Position numbers and translations under genes: made by a program | Source: an uncultured Opitutales bacterium | Lineage (GTDB): Bacteria; Verrucomicrobiota; Verrucomicrobiia; Opitutales; Intestinicryptomonadaceae | DNA: 64,000 bases | Direction of reading: 5' to 3' | Assembly: GCA_944389885.1 (NCBI GenBank) | Contig: CALXNZ010000003.1 | Span: forward strand, 115,966 to 179,965 | Part shown: positions 45,009 to 54,657 of the stretch, one piece after another | Layout: every line of letters begins with the position of its first letter | Numbering within the stretch: position 1 is the stretch's first letter | Notes under the pieces: model-generated | Told to the model about the DNA's origin: nothing | The model's database searches: none | Seen by the model: the letters and a program-made list of their open reading frames with translations, nothing else

Positions 45009-46103
45009 TTATACAAGGGCGAGATTGTCGCGGTGCACCACGACGTCTTTATGCCCGCATTTGTTTTTAGGCTTTTCGGCGATTATCTTTTTTAGTGAGT
45101 CCGAATCGATTTCGGCAAGCCCTCTGGCGAATACTTCGTTGTTGAGGCTGTCGGCTATTTCAACCAAATTTCCCTTGGAAAATCTGCCCAACACGTCTTT
45201 TACACCGGCGTGCAAAAGGGAACTGCCCCTTTCGCACAGAGCTTTGGCGGCCCCCTCGTCAACGATTATCTTTCCTATGCTCCTGCCAAAATGCGCCAGC
45301 CACCTCTTGCGCGATGTCCCTATGTCAGAGCGGGCGGCAAACTTTGTTCCGGGATTTCCGCCGCTTATTATGTCAGAGAGCGAATGCGCGTTTGTCCCGT
45401 CGGCTATAAAAACGTCGCAGCCGGAATTTGTGGCGATTTCCGCAGCCTTAATTTTTGTAATCATTCCGCCGACAGCCGTGGAACTTGTTGTGCCTTCGGC
45501 CATTTGTCTTATCGCGGGGGTGATTTTTTCCACCAGGGGAACTATGCGCCCCGTTCCCTTCATGTCTATAAGGCCTTTTGCTGTGGATAATATAACCAGC
45601 GCATCGGCCCGCGCGAGCGCGGCAACAAGCGAACTCAGAACATCGTTGTCGCCGAATTTTATGTTTAATTCAGCTGCGCTTATGCAATCGTTTTCGTTGA
45701 TTATTGGAACTATGCCGTCGTCGAGAAGTTCGTTCATTAGGGTGCGCATTGCTTTAAACCGCGCGCGGTCGTCAACGTCGTCGCGAGTGAGGAGTATTTG
45801 CGCGACCGTAATCCCATACGGGGCAAAAAGCTCCCCCCATGTCTGTATGAGAATGCCCTGTCCGACAGCAGCGCATTTTTGAACCGCGCTTATTTGGCGC
45901 GGGCGAACTTTTAAGCCAAGTTTGCCCATTCCCAACCCGACGGCTCCGGAACTGACGAGCGCCACTTGGTATCCGAGTCTTTTTGCCTCGGATACCTGCT
46001 TGCATATGGCTCCCATCTTTACGGTGTCCAACTGGCCGACTCCGCTTGTGAGGACTCCTGTGCCTATTTTTACAATTATGCGCTTTTTCTTCCCATGCGT
46101 CAT
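45009..46103 (-). CDS. proB: Glutamate 5-kinase
   Basis: 364 residues. It phosphorylates glutamate, the first step to proline. The N-terminal amino-acid kinase domain starts RIIVKIGTGVLTSGVGQLD, with ALVSSGAVGLGMGKLG and IINENDCISAAE (substrate loop). SDIGTSRKRWLAHFG starts the C-terminal PUA domain, ending about residue 350. proA is not in the window. Upstream is frr (70-base gap); downstream is sufT (3 bases). Confidence 0.95.
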   Translation of the reverse strand: MTHGKKKRIIVKIGTGVLTSGVGQLDTVKMGAICKQVSEAKRLGYQVALVSSGAVGLGMGKLGLKVRPRQISAVQKCAAVGQGILIQTWGELFAPYGITVAQILLTRDDVDDRARFKAMRTLMNELLDDGIVPIINENDCISAAELNIKFGDNDVLSSLVAALARADALVILSTAKGLIDMKGTGRIVPLVEKITPAIRQMAEGTTSSTAVGGMITKIKAAEIATNSGCDVFIADGTNAHSLSDIISGGNPGTKFAARSDIGTSRKRWLAHFGRSIGKIIVDEGAAKALCERGSSLLHAGVKDVLGRFSKGNLVEIADSLNNEVFARGLAEIDSDSLKKIIAEKPKNKCGHKDVVVHRDNLALV

Positions 46104-46173
46104 GTTCGGCGTATAACCCCAAATAATTGTTGCCCGCGATGAAATTTCGCCATTCCCGGGTTGTTCTTTTGGC

Positions 46174-46734
46174 TTAGACCTTTTTCAGATCGGCTTCTTT
46201 ATCCTCTAAAGCGGAATTTATAAGGGCTATATTTTTATCGGTGAGCGTTTGAACGTCTTTTTCAAATTTTTTGGCTTCGTCTTCAGTGGCTATCCCGGAT
46301 TTTTGCATCTTTTTTACCGCATCTATGGCTTCGCGGCGCAGATTGCGTATCCTTACTCTTCCGGTTTCCGCCATCTCGTGGCATATTTTTGCCAATTCAG
46401 CCCTGCGCTCGCCGGATAGCGCCGGAACGGGGCAGCGCACGGCTTCTCCCATGACTACGGGCGTAAATCCTATGTTCGCGGCCAGTATCGCTTTTTCCAC
46501 GTCCTTTAATATGCTCTTGTCCCAGGGTTGCACCCTGATTGTTGAAGGATCGGGTGTGGTTATCGCGGCTATGTCGCGCAGGCGCGAGTTTGTGCCGTAT
46601 GCCTCTACCATTACGTTCTCGACCATTGACGGCGAAGCTTTCCCCGTGTGTATAGTCTCGAAATCGCGCTCCACATGCTCGACCGCCTTTTTCATCGATT
46701 CGTCGCACTTCTTAAGTTCTGCTTGGATATCCAT
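46174..46734 (-). CDS. frr: Ribosome recycling factor
   Basis: 186 residues, the usual length. With EF-G it splits post-termination ribosomes. Typical pieces are MKKAVEHVERDFETIHTGKASP near the N-terminus, VRVQPWDKSILKDVEKAI-like TIRVQPWDKSILKDVEKAI, and the C-terminal helix RRAELAKICHEMAETGRVRIRNLR. A purine run AAGGG seven bases before the ATG may act as a Shine-Dalgarno. It lies 33 bases downstream of pyrH, the widely conserved pyrH-frr order. Confidence 0.97.
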   Translation of the reverse strand: MDIQAELKKCDESMKKAVEHVERDFETIHTGKASPSMVENVMVEAYGTNSRLRDIAAITTPDPSTIRVQPWDKSILKDVEKAILAANIGFTPVVMGEAVRCPVPALSGERRAELAKICHEMAETGRVRIRNLRREAIDAVKKMQKSGIATEDEAKKFEKDVQTLTDKNIALINSALEDKEADLKKV

Positions 46735-46767
46735 ATTTTCCCTTTCGTTTTATTTAAATGTAGATTT

Positions 46768-47499
46768 TTAGCTTACCAAAGTTCCTATTTTCGCCCCCAA
46801 TATTGCTTTCTTAATGTTTTCGGGCTTATTCATATTAAATACTATTATGGGTATTTTATTATCCATGCACATTGAAAACGCGGTGGAATCCATTACGGCG
46901 AGGCGTTTCTCGAGCGCGTCTAAGTACGATATCTTATCGTATTTTACTGCGTCGCGATATTTATTTGGGTCTTTGTCGTATATGCCGTCCACTTTTGTTG
47001 CTTTTAGAATACAGTCGGCCCCGACTTCGCTCGCCCTCAATGCGGCAGTTGTATCTGTTGAGAAATATGGATTCCCGGTGCCGGCGGCAAATATTACCAC
47101 TCTTCCTTTTTCCAAATGCCTCACGGCTCTGCGCAAAATAAAAGGTTCGGCGACCCTTTCCATGGGTATTGCCGTTTGCACTCTTACCGGTACCCCCGAT
47201 TTCTCAAGAGAGTTCATCAGGGCCAGGCTGTTTATCACCGTGGCCAACATTCCCATGTAGTCTCCGGTTGTTCTATCCACACCCGATTGCGCTCCGCTCA
47301 GGCCCCTAAATATATTTCCGCCGCCCACCACAAGGCATATCTGCACTCCCATAGTATGGATTTCCTTCAATTCCATTGACAGATTTTGCAGGATATTGCT
47401 GTCCAAGGGTTCCCCGTCGGACGTGTTTTTGAGGGCTTCTCCGCTGAGTTTTAGTACTATGCGTTTATACTTCGGATTTTTCTGCATGGGTGAAAACAT
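46768..47499 (-). CDS. pyrH: UMP kinase
   Basis: 243 residues from the ATG at 47499; an ATG four codons on (47487, [19 protein letters not shown]) is equally plausible. It phosphorylates UMP and is allosterically controlled in most bacteria. Motifs: VLKLSGEAL (N-terminus), [11 protein letters not shown], the substrate region [18 protein letters not shown], and [17 protein letters not shown]. It precedes frr. The usual rpsB-tsf genes are missing upstream; an M16 protease gene is there instead, 19 bases away. Confidence 0.96.
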   Translation of the reverse strand: MFSPMQKNPKYKRIVLKLSGEALKNTSDGEPLDSNILQNLSMELKEIHTMGVQICLVVGGGNIFRGLSGAQSGVDRTTGDYMGMLATVINSLALMNSLEKSGVPVRVQTAIPMERVAEPFILRRAVRHLEKGRVVIFAAGTGNPYFSTDTTAALRASEVGADCILKATKVDGIYDKDPNKYRDAVKYDKISYLDALEKRLAVMDSTAFSMCMDNKIPIIVFNMNKPENIKKAILGAKIGTLVS

Positions 47500-47518
47500 T
47501 CCATTTTTCCGCGTTTTT

Positions 47519-50356
47519 TCAATCCTTTATTCTATTTTCCGGTATAACTGTGATGCAGTAGGGAGGCTTGGAAAATATCTCTTTGGCCATATCGCGCACT
47601 TCCTGCAGGGTCACGTCTTGATAGCCTTTTTTGATATTTTTAGCCATTTCTAATAGCAGGGGATTCGACTGGCATCGATTCATTACCGCATCAAGCCAGT
47701 ACGCGTTCTTGCGCATATTGGCCTCTACCGATTTTAAAAGCGGTATCTTTGCCCTTTCAAACTCGTCTTGGGTTATTCCCTTCAGGGTCGTTTCCCCGCA
47801 TTTTTGAAGTAGCGTTCCGATTTCCTTGTTGTATTCGGGCTCGACAAAGCTCATAGCCGTCATGAATCCGGTGTTTTTTATCCATGTGCTGGAGTTATTA
47901 TAGGCGAAAGGACTGTAAACTTTCCCTTCTTTTTCTCTTATATCCTTGCGCAAGACGTCGTCGAGAACGGCTCCCAAAACGTTTGCAATTCTCATGCGCT
48001 TGATATTTTCACGCCCGCAGCTCAGCCATAATCTCGCCGCAATAGAACGGGGCTCGCCGTCAGACGCATACTTCATGGACAACTCATTTCCCTCCGGAAC
48101 CAGCTTTACTGTATCAAACGGAGCCCATTCGGATATTTTCTTCCTTTCCGGCATGTTGGCAAAGGGTAAAAGACTCGCCCAGGCGTCGTTGCTTTCAATG
48201 TCTCCCACTATCGAAATTTCCATGGGGGATTTCGCAATTATCGGTTCAAGCCATTTGCGGATATCCTCCATCTTGACTCTTTCAAAGGCCTTGTATGTTC
48301 CGGGAACGTCCTTAAATGATGATTCCGTGAGGTTAATGGAGGCGTATCGTATTTTTGAGAGAGGATTTGTGCGGAAATCCCTGTAAAAAGCCTGCCCGTA
48401 TTTTTTTAGCGCCTCCATGCCGTCTTCTCTAAACCCAGGGTCTGAAAGCATTGTGGCGGCGAATCTCACCATATTGTTGAAATCGTTGCGAGTGGAACGT
48501 CCCATTATATAGAAGGAATTCCCGTCTATCCCAAAACTTAAAGAGAATTTCATGCTGTATTGGGCCGCGTTTATTTCTCCAATGCTTTGGAATTTTGTAC
48601 CGCCGCATATGAATGCGTAGGAGGCCGCGTAATATTCGGGGTTCTCCTTCGGAATGTCCAGAAGCCCGTTGCCGAACGATATTTTCATTAGGATTTCGTC
48701 CTTTGAAAAGTCGGTCGTCTTTATATTCGCGGCAATCCCGTTTTTAAATTCCATCTGTTCTATGCCCAAACCTTCTACTTTTTTAATTGAGAGATTGGTT
48801 ATTATCTTGTTCGGAAATTCCGAATAAACGAGGCTGCACGAGGCGAAAGTCTCGGCGGGATATTTATTGGATAAGGCCTCTGAGTACGCCTCGTTTACAA
48901 TCTTTTTAAGCTCCGCCGCCGATGGCGCTTTATCCGCATCGCTCAAAAATACTTTGATGCGCGAATTTTCAAATAGAGATAAAAGGAGCCGTTTTGCGGC
49001 CGCAGCATCGAATCCGTCGAGCGATTTTTTTGCTATTTGCATGTCGAATTCGGGGGACGTATATATATCCCCATCGGAAAAGGTCGCCGTAATCTCGTCT
49101 GCGAGCGCCGGATTCTTCCTTGTGGATTTTCCGTCTATCTCATTTTGTATATCCGCGAGGACTTTCTTTTTTGCGTTTGCGATTTCACCGTCGCTGAGAT
49201 TTTCAAGGCTCAGCAGTTGCCTGAAATTTTCGGCGGCCGCGTCTTTTGATTTCCCGACAGGGGCGTAGGCTCCGAAAATCATAGTGTCTATATGGTTGTC
49301 GAAGGTGAAGTTTGCGCCGTTGCCTCCGGAAATCTTTGAATTCGGATCGTTGGCGACGCGCGCGTATCTGGTGCTTATGGCGTTGGACAGAGCAGCAAGT
49401 TTTATATTTCTGGCGCGGCGAGCGTAGGAGTCTCCTCCTGATTTAAGCTTTGAAACCGCTATTGAGGCAGTCGCGGAGGTCGTATTGGGAACGGCGTCGT
49501 ACTCGGCGTCGAAATCTATTTTTTTTGAATTGAATCCGAAAATTCCGGCGGGCCTCTCAAGGGCTCCAAAAGCCAACTCGCGCCCGGATATGCCATCGCA
49601 GGCTTTCATGTCTGAAAAATATTTTCCGGCCTTTGCTATTATCGATTCTGGATTGACGTCTCCCACCACTATCAGCGCCATATTCTCGGGCCTGTAATTT
49701 GCCCTGTAAAAATTTAGAAATTTTTCCCTGTCGGCGGTTTTTATCACTCCCTCGTCTCCTATGGGCATTCTGTCGGCGTAAATCGTACCTTTGTAATAAT
49801 GGCCTATCTCCTTTACCGAACGGCGGTATTCTTTGGTGTCGCGCGATTTCATTTCGGCTATGATTACTCCGCGTTCTTTGTCTATGGCGTCGGAGTTGAA
49901 AAGAATTCCGTCGGCGTAGTCGCGCAAGAGCATTATGCCGTCGTCGATAAGCTTGTCGGACACATCGGGCATATCCAGCTTGTAAACTGTTTCCGAAAAT
50001 GAGGTGTGGGCGTTTGTATCGGCTCCAAAGGCCATTCCGAGCCGTTGGAAGTATTCAACCATATCTCCGGACGGAAAGTTTTTGGTCCCGTTGAAGGCCA
50101 TGTGTTCTATGAAGTGCGCAAGTCCGCGTTCGTCGTGGTTTTCAAATGCCGAGCCTCTCCGCACCAGCAGGCGCATTGAAACCCTGTTGGGCGGCTCTGA
50201 GTTGGGGTAAACCGCCACGGTGAATCCGTTGGGGAGGGTCTCAACAACAAGATTGGGATCCTTTTCTAATGTGGATAATTCGTTGGCGATTGTGAAATGT
50301 GGCATCAGTTGTAATATTATAAATGATAGAAATATTAAAATATTGGCTGGTTTCAT
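47519..50356 (-). CDS. M16-family zinc metalloprotease, secreted
   Basis: 945 residues, a two-lobed M16B-type enzyme exported by a signal peptide (cleavage near TIANEL, ~residue 25). The inverted zinc motif HxxEH is HFIEH (residues 81-85) in [18 protein letters not shown]; a third ligand glutamate is about 75 residues later (IIAEMKSRD). The C-terminal lobe lacks the zinc site, as expected. Its start overlaps the stop of the upstream methyltransferase (ATGA). Likely periplasmic or surface-located peptide degradation; the substrate is unknown. Confidence 0.9.
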   Translation of the reverse strand: MKPANILIFLSFIILQLMPHFTIANELSTLEKDPNLVVETLPNGFTVAVYPNSEPPNRVSMRLLVRRGSAFENHDERGLAHFIEHMAFNGTKNFPSGDMVEYFQRLGMAFGADTNAHTSFSETVYKLDMPDVSDKLIDDGIMLLRDYADGILFNSDAIDKERGVIIAEMKSRDTKEYRRSVKEIGHYYKGTIYADRMPIGDEGVIKTADREKFLNFYRANYRPENMALIVVGDVNPESIIAKAGKYFSDMKACDGISGRELAFGALERPAGIFGFNSKKIDFDAEYDAVPNTTSATASIAVSKLKSGGDSYARRARNIKLAALSNAISTRYARVANDPNSKISGGNGANFTFDNHIDTMIFGAYAPVGKSKDAAAENFRQLLSLENLSDGEIANAKKKVLADIQNEIDGKSTRKNPALADEITATFSDGDIYTSPEFDMQIAKKSLDGFDAAAAKRLLLSLFENSRIKVFLSDADKAPSAAELKKIVNEAYSEALSNKYPAETFASCSLVYSEFPNKIITNLSIKKVEGLGIEQMEFKNGIAANIKTTDFSKDEILMKISFGNGLLDIPKENPEYYAASYAFICGGTKFQSIGEINAAQYSMKFSLSFGIDGNSFYIMGRSTRNDFNNMVRFAATMLSDPGFREDGMEALKKYGQAFYRDFRTNPLSKIRYASINLTESSFKDVPGTYKAFERVKMEDIRKWLEPIIAKSPMEISIVGDIESNDAWASLLPFANMPERKKISEWAPFDTVKLVPEGNELSMKYASDGEPRSIAARLWLSCGRENIKRMRIANVLGAVLDDVLRKDIREKEGKVYSPFAYNNSSTWIKNTGFMTAMSFVEPEYNKEIGTLLQKCGETTLKGITQDEFERAKIPLLKSVEANMRKNAYWLDAVMNRCQSNPLLLEMAKNIKKGYQDVTLQEVRDMAKEIFSKPPYCITVIPENRIKD

Positions 50357-51105
50357 AACTTGTTTTTTTGATATTTATCGGAGTATTTTGCAGCTCTGAA
50401 AACGCATTCGTCGGAAAAATTCCGCACGGGCATCGATTCTTGGCAAATATCACTCCGGAAAGCTTTGAAAACGGTTTTAAATCCGCACGAGATTAAATCG
50501 GACTCTATTTCGGCGTCTTCGGGGGAATGTATATAAATATTGCCGTGCTCTCCGGCATAGTATTTATCCCCAAATTCGTCGAGGAGCGCGTCGCTGTTGC
50601 CCCTCTCCCATTTTGCGGCTTCTTTTTCCCAGTAGTCGGGATTTATTGACCTGTCATGGGTTGTAAATATAAAAACTCCTTCGGGGCGGAGCACTCGGCG
50701 TATTTCCGTCAAGGCGCGCTTTCTGTTGGCGCGCCGGGGTATTTGCATTAGACCGTTGAACCCAAATATCACGGCGTCGAATTGTCCGTCCGAAAATTTT
50801 AGATTTGTAGCGTCGCCCTCGGAAAATTTTATCTTATATCCCATTTCTTTTCCAATAAGTTTGGCAACATCTATCATATTGCTTGAAAAATCTATCGCAG
50901 CAATGTCGGTGTAGCCTATCTTGCCCAAGCCTATGGCAATTCTGCCGGCGCCGCAACCGAGTTCCAGTATTTTGGCGTCTTTGGATACGAATCTCTCCAC
51001 TACAATTCTCTCCGACTCCCACAATCCGACTTCGCGGACCGCGCGGGCGTAGTCGCATACTACCCGCATGTCTTCAAAATAGTTCTTTACGAGTTCGGAT
51101 TCCAT
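50353..51105 (-). CDS. Class I SAM-dependent methyltransferase
   Basis: 250 residues. The SAM-binding core is ILELGCGAGRIAIGLGKIGY (motif I, residues ~46-65), followed by the acidic AAIDFSSNMIDVAK, SEGDATNLKFSDGQFDAVIFGFNGLMQ and RRVLRPEGVFIFTTHD. No signal peptide; cytosolic. The substrate is unknown; similar proteins act on small molecules, and none of the neighbours gives a hint. It lies between ribD and the M16 protease, coupled to the latter by a four-base overlap. Confidence 0.85.
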   Translation of the reverse strand: MESELVKNYFEDMRVVCDYARAVREVGLWESERIVVERFVSKDAKILELGCGAGRIAIGLGKIGYTDIAAIDFSSNMIDVAKLIGKEMGYKIKFSEGDATNLKFSDGQFDAVIFGFNGLMQIPRRANRKRALTEIRRVLRPEGVFIFTTHDRSINPDYWEKEAAKWERGNSDALLDEFGDKYYAGEHGNIYIHSPEDAEIESDLISCGFKTVFKAFRSDICQESMPVRNFSDECVFRAAKYSDKYQKNKL

Positions 51106-51110
51106 TGCGG

Positions 51111-52214
51111 TTAGGCGTATTTTAAAGTTCCCGCTACAAAAGTGTCTGAGCCAAGTTTTGCACTTTCATAGACTTCGTCAATCTCGAAACCTTTCGGGGT
51201 GGGGAACGCGTCGAGTCCCGATGGGCCTATATTGGTGCCTGACGTGTAAATACATGCGAAGTCCGCGGATTTTGCCTTTAAAATCGATTCAAAAATTATA
51301 GCTCCGCCTTCGACCATTAGCGAACTTATTCTTTCTCCCAGGAGGGCGGATTTTAATTTGCTCCAGAAATCGGTGTCGCCTTTGTGGCTGATTGTCATTA
51401 TTTGCGCTCCGATTTCCTCAATCTTTGCGAACCTTTCTTTCGGAGCGTCGAAATCGCAGACTACGCGCGTCAAATTTTTGTACTTATCCGAAAATACTTT
51501 CAGCTGCCTTAAATTCGGAATCTCCGCTATGGAGAGTCTTCTGCTGAGAATTATGCGCGGTATTGCCCATTCTTCGCGACCCTCCGGAAATCCCCGTATC
51601 GTCAACGAGGGGTTGTCGCTGGCGAGTGTTCCGGAGCCTATTGCTATGGCTCCAAAAAGTGCCCTGAGCTTGGCGAGGTGCGCGGAGCTTTCCGGCGAAC
51701 TTATGCGGGTTCTCTTTCCCCTGCATTCCGAAATCTTACCGTCCGCGCTCTTTGCGCATTTGATTGCCAAGAGAGCCTCGTTTTTTGTCGCGGCGTGGTT
51801 GAATATGAAATTTAATTTCCGGCATTCGTCTCCGAGTATGCCGAACTCGCATTCAATTCCCGCTGATTCAAAAACGGACTTTGCCCTTCCGGAATGTAGC
51901 GGATTGGGATCTATGGCTCCGGCTTTCACGGATTTTATTTTTGCGGCTATTATGGCGTCCGAACAGGCTCCCGTCCTGCCGTGCGTGGTGCAAGGCTCAA
52001 GTGTGACATATATTGTAGAGCCCTCGGGCGATTCCGTACAGGAGGCAAGACATTCTATTTCCGCATGCGGTTGCCCGTCGCGGTGGTGCCAGCCTTCGCC
52101 TATTATCCTGCCGTCTTTTACTATTACAGCCCCAACCATAGGGTTGGGCGATGTGCGTCCCCAGCCTTTTTTTGCTAAGTCGAGGGCTCGGCGCATGTAA
52201 AATTCATCGTTCAT
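51111..52214 (-). CDS. ribD: Riboflavin biosynthesis bifunctional deaminase/reductase
   Basis: 367 residues. The N-terminal zinc deaminase has SPNPMVGAVIV, the HAE catalytic motif (GQPHAEIECL) and PCTTHGRTGACSDAI with the metal-binding cysteines. From ~residue 145 the RibD_C reductase follows (SADGKISECRGKRTRISSPES, SLMVEGGAIIFESIL). It carries out two steps from the GTP-derived pyrimidine toward riboflavin in the cytosol. No other rib genes are in the window and no FMN riboswitch was seen upstream. The GloB-like gene upstream ends three bases away. Confidence 0.94.
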   Translation of the reverse strand: MNDEFYMRRALDLAKKGWGRTSPNPMVGAVIVKDGRIIGEGWHHRDGQPHAEIECLASCTESPEGSTIYVTLEPCTTHGRTGACSDAIIAAKIKSVKAGAIDPNPLHSGRAKSVFESAGIECEFGILGDECRKLNFIFNHAATKNEALLAIKCAKSADGKISECRGKRTRISSPESSAHLAKLRALFGAIAIGSGTLASDNPSLTIRGFPEGREEWAIPRIILSRRLSIAEIPNLRQLKVFSDKYKNLTRVVCDFDAPKERFAKIEEIGAQIMTISHKGDTDFWSKLKSALLGERISSLMVEGGAIIFESILKAKSADFACIYTSGTNIGPSGLDAFPTPKGFEIDEVYESAKLGSDTFVAGTLKYA

Positions 52215-52217
52215 GCA

Positions 52218-52853
52218 TCAGGGGCGGACAAATGGATTGTTCAGTTTTTCGTAGCCGACGGTTGTGGGTTCGCCATGTCCGGGATATAACACTGTGCTTT
52301 CGGGAAGGGCGTATATTTTTTCTCTTATAGATTCCTCAAGCTTCTCAAAATCTCCACCCCATAAATCTGTCCGTCCAACGCTCTCGTGGAATATTACGTC
52401 TCCCACGAAAGCTTTGTTCTCTTCGGGCAGGTAATAGACTATGCTTCCAGGGCAATGCCCGTCTGCGGATAGGCATTTTATTTTTATTCCGGCGGGTGTT
52501 ATAATTTCTCCGTCCCGCGGCATTTTATCTATCGTAGCCCCTTTCATATCCGCTGCTCCCAAAAGATGTTCAGCTTGGAATGATGGGTCTTCAACAAGAT
52601 GCCTCCCGCCTTCGGCGGCATAGACTTTTGCCCCGGTCTTTTTCGCGAGTAGGCCGGTGTCCCATACATGGTCCCAATGCCCGTGGGTCAGAAGTATTGC
52701 GGCGAGCTTGCGCTTTTGGCGCTCGAGTTCGTAGGGTATTGCTTCCGCGGCTTCATAAGGGCAATCTATAAGCACTGCACATTCGGAATCATCGGGCAAG
52801 AGCAGGTAGGAATTTGTTCCTATTTGTCCAAGTTCAAATTGAATTATTTTCAT
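52218..52853 (-). CDS. GloB-like metallo-beta-lactamase-fold hydrolase
   Basis: 211 residues from the ATG at 52853; a longer in-frame start at 52913 enters the downstream end of the esterase gene and looks unrelated. Glyoxalase II-type motif THGHWDHV (residues ~55-62), LSADGHCPGSIVYYLPEE, FVGDVIFHESVGRTD and LYPGHGEPTTVGYE are all characteristic of the hydroxyacylglutathione-hydrolase-like branch, usually binding two zinc or iron ions. The natural thioester substrate in bacteria without glutathione is unclear. Confidence 0.85.
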   Translation of the reverse strand: MKIIQFELGQIGTNSYLLLPDDSECAVLIDCPYEAAEAIPYELERQKRKLAAILLTHGHWDHVWDTGLLAKKTGAKVYAAEGGRHLVEDPSFQAEHLLGAADMKGATIDKMPRDGEIITPAGIKIKCLSADGHCPGSIVYYLPEENKAFVGDVIFHESVGRTDLWGGDFEKLEESIREKIYALPESTVLYPGHGEPTTVGYEKLNNPFVRP

Positions 52854-52867
52854 GGCGCAGAATGTTT

Positions 52868-53761
52868 TTATAGGCCGTTGTGCTTTAGCCACTTTATGTA
52901 TAGATCGAACCATTGCGACACCAGATCCGTCTTATTTCTAAGCCCATATCCGTGCTTGCCCTTGTCGAAAAGGTGCAGGCATGCCGGAATGCCTGCTTTT
53001 TTTAAGGCGAGATAATAGGCTATTGAGGCGTCCACATACGGGTCGGGCTGCGTCTCGACTAAAAATGCGGGGGGAGTGTCTTTGCTTATTTTTAAATCCG
53101 GGGCAAGGGCGTATTTTTTGTCGTATGCTTGTTCGTCGCTCCTTATTCCGTACCAGCGCTTCTCAAAATTTTGGTTGTCGCAATAGGCGGGGTATATAAG
53201 TCCGGTAAGGTTGGGTTTTGCCGAGAACTTGTCTATGGCGTCAGCGGCCTTATAGGCGACCGCGTCAAACTGGGTGCTTGCCCTCGCGCTAAGGTTGGCT
53301 CCTGCGGAAAATCCCATTATCGCGACTTTGTCTGGGTTTATATTAAAATCTTTTGCGTGGGCCCGAACATATCTTATTGCCCTTTGGGCGTCCATGAGGG
53401 CTCCGTCCCTATTTTCGGGGACTCTGTACGCCAGCACTGCCGCCGATATGCCGTTCTTCACAAGGGCTTCGGCTATTTCTATGCCTTCGTGTTGGTAGGC
53501 CATCATGGAATATCCGCCGCCGGGGCATACTATTACAAGGCCGGTTGGCCCTTCCGATTCCGCCTTGAAAAACTCGAGGTACGGAGTTCTCACTACATTA
53601 GGCCTAAATTCCTTGCCGTCCTCGCGCTGCGATTCCGGAAGCATTGATACGTTTCCGGGCATATCGCGTCCGTCCCATATTTTGTATATAGGTTTTGTGT
53701 CTGCGAATGCCGCTTGAAAACAAAGCGCCATCGCCAATAGAATCGTTGTGTTTTTTTTCAT
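52868..53761 (-). CDS. Secreted alpha/beta-hydrolase (esterase-like), copy A
   Basis: 297 residues with a signal peptide (cleavage near AAFADT, ~residue 20). The nucleophile elbow is GFSAG (in KVAIMGFSAGANLSARA), the oxyanion loop VIVCPGGGYSM, and the catalytic His in FDKGKHGYG near the C-terminus; the acid is probably in QPDPYVDA. This pattern fits the acetyl-xylan-esterase / BD-FAE group that trims acetyl or feruloyl groups from polysaccharides. It is a tandem paralogue of the next gene, four bases downstream of it. Substrate unknown. Confidence 0.82.
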   Translation of the reverse strand: MKKNTTILLAMALCFQAAFADTKPIYKIWDGRDMPGNVSMLPESQREDGKEFRPNVVRTPYLEFFKAESEGPTGLVIVCPGGGYSMMAYQHEGIEIAEALVKNGISAAVLAYRVPENRDGALMDAQRAIRYVRAHAKDFNINPDKVAIMGFSAGANLSARASTQFDAVAYKAADAIDKFSAKPNLTGLIYPAYCDNQNFEKRWYGIRSDEQAYDKKYALAPDLKISKDTPPAFLVETQPDPYVDASIAYYLALKKAGIPACLHLFDKGKHGYGLRNKTDLVSQWFDLYIKWLKHNGL

Positions 53762-53765
53762 GATA

Positions 53766-54647
53766 TTAGAATCCGTTGTGTTTTAGCCATTTTACATATA
53801 GGTCGAACCACTGAGATACGAGATTTTTCTTGTCGGCGGCGAATCCGTGTTTGCCCTTGTCAAAAAGGTGCAGACATGCCGGCACTCCCGCTTTCTTTAG
53901 CGCCAGATAATAGGCTATTGAAGCGTCTATGCAATAATCTTCCCCCGTGCTCACAAGAAACGACGAAGGCGTTTTTTTATCGACAAAAATATGCGGGGAA
54001 AGTTCGTATCTTGTATCGTATTTTTCTTCAGAGACCTCTTTTTCGTATCCGTCCTCGTTGGGCTTGTTTAGGTAGGCGGGGTATATCAATCCCGTATAAT
54101 TCGGAAGGGCGGAAAACTTGTCTATAGCGTCAGATGATTTATACGAATCCTTGCCGTTTGCGCATCTTGCGCTCAGATTGCCTCCCGCGGAAAATCCCAT
54201 TATCGCGACTTTATCGGGATTTATATTAAAATCTTTTGCGTGGGCCCGAATATATCTTATTGCCCTCTGGGCGTCCATGAGAGCCCCGTCCCTATTGTCC
54301 GGAACCCTGTATGCAAGCACGAAAGCCGAAATCCCGTTTTTTGCGAGCGACTCGGCGATGTCGGTGCCTTCATAATCCCAACACATTACTTTATATCCGC
54401 CGCCGGGGCAGACTATTACGGCTCCGCACGGATTGTCCGAATCGGCTTTATAGAATTCTATTCGCGGCGAATTCAGCACTTCGACGCGTATCCTTCCGTT
54501 CTGTTGGGTAGTTTTATCCTGTTGCAGACTCTTGTTTCCCGGCATGTCTCTCCCTTCCCATATGTCGTATGCGGGAACTGCGCCGCAGTTTGCGGCTATG
54601 CCCAGGAAAAACAGCGGCAATAAAGTTATTATTATACGTTTTTTCAT
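53766..54647 (-). CDS. Secreted alpha/beta-hydrolase (esterase-like), copy B
   Basis: 293 residues, signal peptide ending near residue 23 (CGAVPAY). Same architecture as copy A: CPGGGYKVM, GFSAGGNLSAR, and FDKGKHGFA. Residues ~115-165 are almost identical in both copies, while the part between GLIYPAY and the C-terminus differs much more. The gene lies 10 bases downstream of the WecE-like gene, so the three probably form one transcript. Presumably both hydrolases act on acylated glycans in the periplasm or outside; the specificity difference is unknown. Confidence 0.82.
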   Translation of the reverse strand: MKKRIIITLLPLFFLGIAANCGAVPAYDIWEGRDMPGNKSLQQDKTTQQNGRIRVEVLNSPRIEFYKADSDNPCGAVIVCPGGGYKVMCWDYEGTDIAESLAKNGISAFVLAYRVPDNRDGALMDAQRAIRYIRAHAKDFNINPDKVAIMGFSAGGNLSARCANGKDSYKSSDAIDKFSALPNYTGLIYPAYLNKPNEDGYEKEVSEEKYDTRYELSPHIFVDKKTPSSFLVSTGEDYCIDASIAYYLALKKAGVPACLHLFDKGKHGFAADKKNLVSQWFDLYVKWLKHNGF

Positions 54648-54657
54648 ATTGTTTTAT

